DNA of 8,151 bases from Candidatus Zixiibacteriota bacterium (GTDB lineage: Bacteria > Zixibacteria > MSB-5A5 > GN15 > JAAZOE01). Of the stretch, positions 1-4,393 are shown one piece after another. The stretch covers positions 1 through 8,151 of the forward strand of contig JAQVRW010000126.1 in assembly GCA_028700875.1 (NCBI GenBank), read 5' to 3'. The first letter of the stretch is position 1, and each line of letters starts with the position of its first letter. The notes under the pieces are model-generated. The model saw only the letters and a list, made by a program, of their open reading frames with translations, was not told the DNA's origin and ran no database searches. A program made the position numbers and the translations under genes.

Positions 1-160
1 AATATCCTTCCGCCAGCGCAAAGACCGCCTCCGCGCCGGATAAACGAAGGTTTTCGGCTGCCGTTTCGCTTTGCACGATGACCTTGTATAGGTCCGCGCC
101 GTCCGCGACAGCACACCAGACCGACATCATGGCCTCCAGAATGGCGCATGCCTTTGCCAT
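1..160 (-). CDS. Unrecognised protein, N-terminal fragment cut by the window edge
   Basis: An open minus-strand frame begins with ATG at 160 and runs off the left edge after 53 codons without a stop. The start is well supported: an anti-SD match (GAGGAGGG on the minus strand, bases 170-177) lies 9 bases upstream. The visible protein begins MAKACAILEAMMSVWCAVAD and ends in ...LSGAEAVFALAEGY. The alternation of hydrophobic strands and the 'SGAEAVFALAEG' segment resembles the start of a Rossmann-like or nucleotide-binding alpha/beta domain. An ETF-alpha-like fold is one possibility but is not demonstrated. There is no signal peptide. It is divergent from the ArsR-type gene, with about 250 bp of shared control region. 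I am fairly sure it is coding and cannot name its function. Confidence 0.7.
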   Translation of the reverse strand, partial: MAKACAILEAMMSVWCAVADGADLYKVIVQSETAAENLRLSGAEAVFALAEGY

Positions 161-206
161 AACTCGATTCCCTCCTCGCGACAAAGATGACTGGATGTAC
201 ACTAGT

Positions 207-234
207 AATCTACACGAAAAGCCGCCCGTGTAAA
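207..234 (-). promoter_or_regulatory. Candidate sigma70-type promoter for the left-edge gene
   Basis: On the minus strand TTTACA (229-234, 5/6 match to TTGACA) and TAGATT (207-212, 4/6 match to TATAAT) are separated by 16 bp. This would place the transcription start near base 200, about 40 bases before the ATG at 160. A small dyad, GCGGTT/AACCGC (235-240 and 249-254), sits just upstream of the -35 box and could be an operator. The match is moderate and may be chance. Confidence 0.35.
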
Positions 235-303
235 GCGGTTATTGAATCAACCGCGTCTTTTCAAACGCCGCGCCGCTTCCGGAAGGCCCGGAACGGACGA
301 TCT

Positions 304-366
304 CCGGCGGGAAACGCCGGGTAAAGGCGGCCGTGCTCCCCGAATCGGCCGGGGCCCGGATTTTTT
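304..366 (+). other. Hairpins followed by a T run, upstream of the ArsR-type gene
   Basis: Bases 304-320 form a perfect 6-bp hairpin (CCGGCG, loop GGAAA, CGCCGG). Bases 328-351 contain a second pairing (CGGCCG at 328-333 and 346-351), which competes with CCCCG/CGGGG (338-342 and 350-354). The GC-rich block ends in TTTTTT at 361-366, about 50 bases before the regulator start. This could be the 3' end of a short plus-strand RNA or a barrier to read-through. No plus-strand gene lies upstream in the window, so its role is unclear. The stem does not abut the T run cleanly. Confidence 0.25.
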
Positions 367-393
367 CGCTTTTTCTGAAACCAAGTTATGCAT

Positions 394-413
394 ATATACG
401 TATATGTACATAT
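394..413. promoter_or_regulatory. Two interlocked palindromes, probable ArsR-type autoregulatory operator
   Basis: ATATACGTATAT (394-405) and ATATGTACATAT (402-413) are each perfect 12-bp palindromes. They share four bases, and their centres are 8 bp apart. They end 4 bases before the ATG at 418 and overlap a possible -10 sequence (TATATA, 393-398). ArsR/SmtB repressors bind AT-rich dyads at their own promoters, so autoregulation is the natural reading. The recognition sequence itself is not proven. A good -35 box is not obvious (TTTTCT at 371-376 is weak). Confidence 0.5.
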
Positions 414-417
414 GGCT

Positions 418-852
418 ATGAAAAAGAAAGATCAGGAAACGACCGGCGGCAATCCCCGATTGGAACCGGCCTTCCGGGCCATGGCCGACACCACCCGGCT
501 CAAGATTCTCCTGATGCTGGAATCCCGGCCGCGGACGGTGGGGGAAATCGTCTCGTTTTTCAACCTGTCCCAGCCGACCATCACCCGGCATTTGCAGACA
601 TTGACCGCCGCCGGGCTGGTCCGACGGCGGCGGCAGGGACAGCATGTCGCCTATGAACTCAACGCCGACAATCTCCGGCTGGTCTGCACCAATCTCGTGG
701 CCTGTTTCCCCTGTTGCTGTATAACTGTCTCGGCGGATGGGGATATCGTATCCTGCGCCGCACCCACAGATGAAAAGACATCGGCGCGCCCGGCATCCGG
801 GGCCGGCCGCACCCGTGGACATACAAGAAAAACCAAGCAGAAAGGAGGTTAA
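418..852 (+). CDS. ArsR/SmtB-family transcriptional regulator with a C-terminal cysteine cluster
   Basis: A 144-aa winged-helix repressor. Residues 15-82 are the ArsR domain: 'FRAMADTTRLKILLML' is the family's first-helix signature, 'FFNLSQPTITRHLQTL' the helix-turn-helix, and the beta wing follows ('GLVRRRRQGQHVAYEL'). The classical ELCVCDL metal site of helix 3 is absent. Cysteines cluster after the wing instead: C90, C96, C99, C100, C101 (CFPCCC) and C113. Such late cysteines are known to bind As(III)/Sb(III) in some ArsR proteins, so a thiophilic metal, metalloid or redox signal is inferred. The last 30 residues are basic and probably disordered. ATG 418 is preferred over ATG 388 because the earlier start would translate the operator palindromes; neither has a clear SD. 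The gene is coupled to the small ORF at 855. Confidence 0.88.
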   Translation: MKKKDQETTGGNPRLEPAFRAMADTTRLKILLMLESRPRTVGEIVSFFNLSQPTITRHLQTLTAAGLVRRRRQGQHVAYELNADNLRLVCTNLVACFPCCCITVSADGDIVSCAAPTDEKTSARPASGAGRTRGHTRKTKQKGG

Positions 853-854
853 TA

Positions 855-929
855 ATGAAACGGTTCGGTACTCCCCGCGTGGCTCATTGTTGCGCCGGCG
901 CCAGGCGCAGGTCCCGGGCAGGACAATAA
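855..929 (+). CDS. Small 24-aa basic peptide with a Cys-Cys pair
   Basis: A 24-codon ORF starts 2 bases after the ArsR-type gene's stop. It is preceded by AAAGGAGG (841-848), the strongest Shine-Dalgarno match in the window, at ideal spacing. The peptide begins MKRFGTPRVAHCCAGARRR; it is strongly basic, carries an HCC motif and ends in Gln. It has no signal peptide or membrane segment. A strong intrinsic terminator follows 24 bases after the stop, so it is the last gene of a two-gene unit. I do not recognise it. It could be a metal-binding or regulatory micropeptide, a leader-type peptide, or the degraded start of a longer gene. The ribosome binding site, placement and terminator favour real translation. 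Confidence 0.5.
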   Translation: MKRFGTPRVAHCCAGARRRSRAGQ

Positions 930-952
930 AAGGCCCATCCGACTTCAGCACC

Positions 953-982
953 ACGGGGCCCCTTGCGGGGCCCTGTTTTTTT
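953..982 (+). terminator. Strong intrinsic terminator of the ArsR-type unit
   Basis: ACGGGGCCCC (953-962) pairs with GGGGCCCTGT (967-976) as a 10-bp stem with one G-T pair and a TTGC loop. The downstream T run covers 976-982. There is no matching T run on the minus side, so it acts rightward, ending the regulator/small-peptide transcript before the convergent iron-sulfur gene. Confidence 0.9.
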
Positions 983-1013
983 CAGTCCGGACGGGCCTGG
1001 CGAAATATAGGCC

Positions 1014-1030
1014 GCGCGCCTCCCGCGCGC
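1014..1030 (-). terminator. GC hairpin just past the iron-sulfur gene stop
   Basis: GCGCGC (1014-1019) pairs with GCGCGC (1025-1030) around a 5-base loop. The hairpin begins 10 bases beyond the minus-strand stop codon at 1041. The sequence after it on the minus strand (GGCCTATATTTCG) has only an interrupted T run. It is a weak intrinsic terminator or an mRNA 3' stabilising stem. Confidence 0.4.
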
Positions 1031-1040
1031 AATGGAAACG

Positions 1041-2300
1041 TCATCCCCCCTGTTTGTGCATACGTTCCAGAAACGAAGATCGAAGCGTGTCGGTCATCAA
1101 GGCCTTCTTGACCGGCGGCAATCTCAGGAACCCGCCGACCACCGCCCGAAGGAATTTATGCGTCAAGCGGCCGGGATCGGAAAACATGAAGTTCTGAAGC
1201 GTCCCCCGTTCCAGGCATTGCAGAATGATCCGTTCGAACGTCACGTCCGGATGCAACACCCGTTGCTTGCGTTTCACCAGCGTCAGCGCTCCGTGGGGAC
1301 ATTTCACCCCGCAGACGCCGCAACCGATGCACACGGCCTCGTCAACGACCGTCGGGCCGTCGGCATCGCGGGAAATCGCCTTGATCGGGCAGGCCTCGAC
1401 GCAGGTTCCGCAGGCCGCGCAGGCCTCCTCGTTCGCCCGGGCGATGAAACTGGAGGTGACCACCGTATGCGGGTACCCGAATTTGCTGATTCCCAGCAGG
1501 ACGTTGCAGCAGCAACCGCAACAGAAACAGATAAAGGAAACCTCGCGGCGGACGTTGTCGGCGCACAGCACCAGGCCCATTTCCCTGGCCTGGGCCAGGT
1601 TGTCGTGAATCACGCTCCGGGGGACGGCCCTGGCAAAACCATGCCTGACCATGTAGTCGCAGGACCGATTCATGGTAGTACACAGGTCGAGCGGGACGGC
1701 GCACGTCTTCTTTCCGACGTGCAACTTCTCGTGGCGGCAGGAGCAGATTCCGACCGCATACGTTTTGGCTTCGTCGACCACCGCCGCGGCCTTTTCGTAA
1801 TCCAGGATTTCCACGTGTTCCGACTGCTCTATGGCCTCGCCATAGGGCAGGACCCGCAACGGCGACATCATGGCTCCTGCCCGAAAATTGGCGGCGTAGA
1901 ACGAGTCATCCCCGTTCAGGTAGTCATGGAACAGCCGCGCCCACTGTTTCGTATTCAGTTCGCCCCGCGTTCTCATCATGGTGAATTCGAAGATCCCGAT
2001 TATAAGGGGGGAAAGAATGTATCGACCCGCGCCGTTTACGCGCACGTCGACCACCAGCCCCTTGGCGGCCAACCCGTCAAGGATGCGTTGCAGGCGGTCG
2101 CGATCGTAGCCGGTGACCTCGGCGATCCGGTCCAGGGTGGACATCGCGTACGGCATCCTGACCGCGACGTCTGCTTCTTCTTCGGTATACAGCTCTTTGA
2201 GAATCGCGTAGAGCGTCTCATTCCACGGCGCGCGCATCGTGAGATTGTCGATCTTGCGCCCCAATGCCCGATATAAGTCTTTTCCGACAAGGTGTCCCAC
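1041..2300 (-). CDS. 2[4Fe-4S] ferredoxin-domain protein with HTH-like N-terminus and extra cysteine clusters
   Basis: A 419-aa soluble protein without signal peptide. Residues 27-95 look like a winged-helix domain ('STLDRIAEVTGYDRDRLQRI', 'GLAAKGLVVDV'). A central domain carries C186, C188, C200, C207 and C214, then the dense run CFCCGCCC (258-265). A classical bacterial 2[4Fe-4S] ferredoxin follows: C294, C297, C300, C304-Pro and C324, C327, C330, C334-Pro. The C-terminus (341-412) is a helical tail. I recognise the overall architecture as a family common in strict anaerobes, usually annotated only as 4Fe-4S protein. Redox sensing or electron transfer is inferred; DNA binding is possible but unproven. 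The start is GTG at 2300, with GGAGG (2305-2309) 4 bases upstream. It has its own promoter at 2432-2460 and converges on the ArsR-type unit. Confidence 0.93.
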   Translation of the reverse strand: MGHLVGKDLYRALGRKIDNLTMRAPWNETLYAILKELYTEEEADVAVRMPYAMSTLDRIAEVTGYDRDRLQRILDGLAAKGLVVDVRVNGAGRYILSPLIIGIFEFTMMRTRGELNTKQWARLFHDYLNGDDSFYAANFRAGAMMSPLRVLPYGEAIEQSEHVEILDYEKAAAVVDEAKTYAVGICSCRHEKLHVGKKTCAVPLDLCTTMNRSCDYMVRHGFARAVPRSVIHDNLAQAREMGLVLCADNVRREVSFICFCCGCCCNVLLGISKFGYPHTVVTSSFIARANEEACAACGTCVEACPIKAISRDADGPTVVDEAVCIGCGVCGVKCPHGALTLVKRKQRVLHPDVTFERIILQCLERGTLQNFMFSDPGRLTHKFLRAVVGGFLRLPPVKKALMTDTLRSSFLERMHKQGG

Positions 2301-2431
2301 AAGTCCTCCGGATAGTCAACAGGATGGCCCGGACTCGAACCGCGAACGACGATTTGCATTTGCCAGAAAGATCGACGGGCCGCGTTGCCGATAGTCAATA
2401 TGGGGTCGGGCATCATGGCTGGGCAAGTGAA
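2301..2431 (-). other. Leader region with a direct repeat and a tRNA-like inverted repeat
   Basis: This is the predicted 5' untranslated leader of the iron-sulfur gene. It contains GGCCCG (2326-2331) paired with CGGGCC (2376-2381) around a 44-base loop. On the minus strand GGTTCGAGTCC, a tRNA T-arm-like motif, precedes the 3' arm. A near-identical 11/12-base direct repeat (CCGGATAGTCAA at 2308-2319; CCGATAGTCAA at 2388-2398) brackets the inverted repeat, and the left copy is next to the SD. A full tRNA does not fold here because the T-stem and acceptor overlap. It may be a decayed tRNA end or a leader structure. Confidence 0.3.
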
Positions 2432-2460
2432 TTTATAGAAGCCAAAAGAAGCCTTGGCAA
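2432..2460 (-). promoter_or_regulatory. Sigma70-type promoter for the iron-sulfur protein gene
   Basis: On the minus strand TTGCCA (2455-2460) and TATAAA (2432-2437), each 5/6 to consensus, are separated by exactly 17 bp. Transcription would start near 2425, giving a leader of about 125 bases to the GTG at 2300. The spacer holds a direct repeat, GGCTTC-N4-GGCTTC, whose 10-bp period puts both copies on one DNA face, so a regulator could bind there. Confidence 0.65.
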
Positions 2461-2534
2461 GGAAAGTTCCGACACAACCAATTATCCAGATAGCCGGACC
2501 TGCCTAAGCAATGGTCGATTGAATCTGATGGAAT

Positions 2535-2628
2535 AAAAAAAGTGCCGGGTCGGGCAACGGGGGCGTTGTGCTCTCAATTCCAGGTGTCTTTCTAATCACG
2601 CCACCGCAAGCGGGTCCGAGACCGGCAC
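2535..2628 (-). terminator. Large structured terminator-like element
   Basis: Read on the minus strand, GTGCCGG (2628-2622) pairs perfectly with CCGGCAC (2548-2542), and seven T follow at once (2541-2535). The 73 bases inside are themselves structured: a CAACG/CGTTG hairpin with a four-base loop (2555-2568), a possible UCUC/GAGA helix, and a CCGC/GCGG stem. It lies about 235 bases downstream of the PAS-LuxR gene stop and just before the promoter of the iron-sulfur gene, the right place to end the upstream transcript. The large apical structure is unusual for a simple terminator; it may be the 3' end of a structured RNA. Confidence 0.5.
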
Positions 2629-2645
2629 ATAACATTTACAATAAT

Positions 2646-2864
2646 TTATAACACTATTTTTAAACTTCCGCAAGAGGGTATTATATGGTATATATATGGC
2701 ATATAATATACCATGTCTGGTTTCCGATCTGTCGATAATTTGACAATGCCCGGCAATTGACGTCGCGACGATTCGATCCCGGCCATGTCGCGTATTAGAC
2801 TGTCAGACAAGTGGTTACGCGATTGCGACCACGTGGATTCGGAGTGGTAAGCGACTGCCTTCAT
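2646..2864 (-). CDS. Doubtful 72-aa ORF overlapping the PAS-LuxR stop by ATGA
   Basis: An ATG at 2864 overlaps the regulator's TGA (ATGA), the usual geometry for translational coupling, and the frame stays open for 72 codons. No domain, signal peptide or membrane segment is recognisable. Its last third is the translation of an AT-rich inverted repeat (MVYYMPYIYHII...), and base composition there is unlike the neighbouring genes. The overlap is the only support. It is most likely non-coding, possibly a degraded gene end. Confidence 0.2.
   Translation of the reverse strand: MKAVAYHSESTWSQSRNHLSDSLIRDMAGIESSRRQLPGIVKLSTDRKPDMVYYMPYIYHIIPSCGSLKIVL
2685..2714. repeat. AT-rich inverted repeat
   Basis: ATGGTATAT (2685-2693) and ATATACCAT (2706-2714) are perfect 9-bp arms around a 12-base AT-rich spacer that itself contains TATGGCATA. 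It lies between the PAS-LuxR gene and its probable terminator, in a locally AT-rich stretch within GC-rich DNA. No T run follows on either strand, so a protein-binding dyad is more likely than a terminator. Other dyads nearby are the palindrome CGTCGCGACG (2761-2770) and a bulged hairpin with GTGGT/ACCAC ends (about 2812-2833). Confidence 0.45.
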
Positions 2865-4273
2865 TTAAGCGTTCTCAAGAACGACGCCAAATTGACCCGA
2901 TGATGGGCGATTCGAAGCTTTTTCCTGATGACGGCCCGATGTTTGAGCACTGTCTGGGGCGAGATATTCAACCCCTGGGCGATCCCTTTGCAATTGAGCC
3001 CGGTCTTTATCATTTGACAGATTTCCAGTTCGCGAGGCGTCAGCTTCGGGAACTTCGTTTCGAGCGTGCCCAATAACGGCGAAGTGATATCGTTGAGGCT
3101 GTTCTTCAAGGACATGATCAACGGCTTTTTCGATTCGCTAAGTCCGGCCTCCAGCGAGTCCAAAATCGGCAGCGTTACCCGGTTGATATTCATCTGAATC
3201 TGCGATACCAACTGCTCTTTACCTTTTTCGATCTGACTGAGAACCTCCTGCAGAACGATGTTCTTTTGTTCCAGGGCTTTTTGTTCGGCCGTCAGCAACT
3301 CATTGGCCTCCGCCAACTCCTGCGTCCGTTCAATCACCCGCTTCTCCAGATTGTCGCGGGCGTTCTGCAGGGCCTGTTCCGCCCGTTTCCGATCGCTCAG
3401 ATCGACCGTATGGACCAACACCTGGTCCGGAGGCATATATCCGTAGTGGACATCAAGGTACTTCTCGCCCGTTACCGACATGAATTTGTACAACAACTCC
3501 CGCCTGATGGTCGCCTTCTTGTTCAGGCATTCATTCATATCCAGCACAACTTCGGGCAAGTGCCGGTACATTTCACTGGCGAGCCTGCCCAAGTACGATG
3601 ATATATTTCCGCTGGTTATTTCCATGGCCGCATCATTATAATTGGTAAGGACAAAGTCATCATCGGAGCGTTTCCAAATATACGTCGGAACGGGAATGGA
3701 TTGAAACTGCAACCTGAATCGGTCTTCGCTTTCCCGCAACTCCGCCTCGGCCCGTTTGCGTTCGGTAATGTCGGTGATGACCGTAATCGCATGTGTGATC
3801 TGCCCGGCCTCGAGCAGGGGGATTTTCCGCGTTTCCGTGATGACTGTCCGCCCCTGGATGATATTGGTTTCGGTCGTTATTACTGTCTCGCCGGCGGACA
3901 GTACTCGACGATATTCATCATGGACAGTCTCCGGAAGAAACGGGAACGCCTCGAACACGGTCTTGCCGATCACATTGGCACATTCCAAGCCCACTTGCCC
4001 ACACCAACGGGCAAACGATTTGTTGAAAACCCTGATCACCAGACCCGAATCGACGACATGCAACGGCCGATCAATGGCGTCAAGCGTCAGGTGGGAAAGC
4101 CTTTCGATCCCCGACATCATTGCCTCCGATGACATGGTTCCCGGCCATTGCAATATACGCTTAACCTGTTGTTTGTCAACCGACTTGAGGGTTTTCGCCA
4201 TAAACGAAACATGCCCTGGGGAGAGTTTGACGTTGCTATATCGTCGCATGCGAAATCTGTTCCTCACGAACAT
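2861..4273 (-). CDS. PAS-PAS-coiled coil-LuxR-type HTH regulator
   Basis: A soluble transcription regulator of up to 470 aa. Residues about 55-172 form a first PAS domain ('HLTLDAIDRPLHVVD', ending 'ITDITERKRAEAELRESEDR'). Residues about 183-297 form a second PAS, ending 'VDLSDRKRAEQAL'. A long coiled coil follows (about 295-350). The C-terminus (about 405-455) is a LuxR/GerE helix-turn-helix ('LTPRELEICQMIKTGLNCKG', 'LNISPQTVLKH'). No membrane segment, receiver or kinase domain is visible, so it probably senses a cytoplasmic ligand or redox state directly. The first ~50 residues look untypical. ATG 4117 (residue 53), with GGAGG five bases upstream, is a strong alternative start giving 418 aa; ATG 4201 is another. 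It is divergent from the TPR gene, which is a candidate target. Confidence 0.9.
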   Translation of the reverse strand: MFVRNRFRMRRYSNVKLSPGHVSFMAKTLKSVDKQQVKRILQWPGTMSSEAMMSGIERLSHLTLDAIDRPLHVVDSGLVIRVFNKSFARWCGQVGLECANVIGKTVFEAFPFLPETVHDEYRRVLSAGETVITTETNIIQGRTVITETRKIPLLEAGQITHAITVITDITERKRAEAELRESEDRFRLQFQSIPVPTYIWKRSDDDFVLTNYNDAAMEITSGNISSYLGRLASEMYRHLPEVVLDMNECLNKKATIRRELLYKFMSVTGEKYLDVHYGYMPPDQVLVHTVDLSDRKRAEQALQNARDNLEKRVIERTQELAEANELLTAEQKALEQKNIVLQEVLSQIEKGKEQLVSQIQMNINRVTLPILDSLEAGLSESKKPLIMSLKNSLNDITSPLLGTLETKFPKLTPRELEICQMIKTGLNCKGIAQGLNISPQTVLKHRAVIRKKLRIAHHRVNLASFLRTLK

Positions 4274-4355
4274 ATCCGGCCTCGGCGGTGTCGACTATGC
4301 CGTTGATGTCGTCAAGGAGAACCGGATTGGCGGCCAGGAAATATTGAGTTTGCAT
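4236..4355 (-). CDS. Possible 39-aa small ORF overlapping the annotated PAS-LuxR start
   Basis: In another minus-strand frame, ATG 4355 to TAG 4236 encodes a 39-aa acidic peptide beginning MQTQYFLAANPVLLDDINGI. Its amino-acid composition and GC-ending codons look more protein-like than the Arg-rich N-terminus of the longest PAS-LuxR frame, which it overlaps by 38 bases. No clear Shine-Dalgarno site precedes it. If real, the regulator starts further in (4201 or 4117) and the two could form one transcript. It might be a leader peptide or a remnant of an older gene. I do not recognise a family. Confidence 0.3.
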   Translation of the reverse strand: MQTQYFLAANPVLLDDINGIVDTAEAGYVREEQISHATI

Positions 4356-4393
4356 CGACGGCGGTAACGCTGTATGTTTATATCAGGAGACCA

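Noticed and set aside
247..954. A 235-codon minus-strand frame across the ArsR-type gene
   Set aside because: It is the mirror of the regulator and its control region; it would read through the terminator hairpin and operator and resembles no protein.
1032..2276. A 414-codon open frame on the plus strand
   Set aside because: It is antisense to the well-supported iron-sulfur protein gene. Long mirror frames are common in GC-rich genes, and the translation shows no domain and is rich in Arg, His and Gly.
2318..2385. A complete tRNA gene on the minus strand
   Set aside because: A T-loop-like GGTTCGAGTC and a 6-bp acceptor-like stem are present, but there is no room for a T-stem 3' strand, no D-arm, no CCA and no convincing anticodon arm.
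2036..2416. A 126-codon minus-strand frame beginning in the leader
   Set aside because: It runs into the iron-sulfur gene in a different frame. Its start (ATGATG at 2416) has no SD, and the translation is typical of out-of-frame GC-rich sequence.
2264..2536. A 90-codon plus-strand frame
   Set aside because: It lies across the promoter and leader of the minus-strand iron-sulfur gene, and shows no domain or convincing ribosome binding site.
2542..2628. An 87-base tRNA or integron attC site
   Set aside because: The 7-bp ends suggested either, but neither strand has a TTCRA T-loop at the right place, and the flanks lack the GTTRRRY/RYYYAAC core of attC sites.
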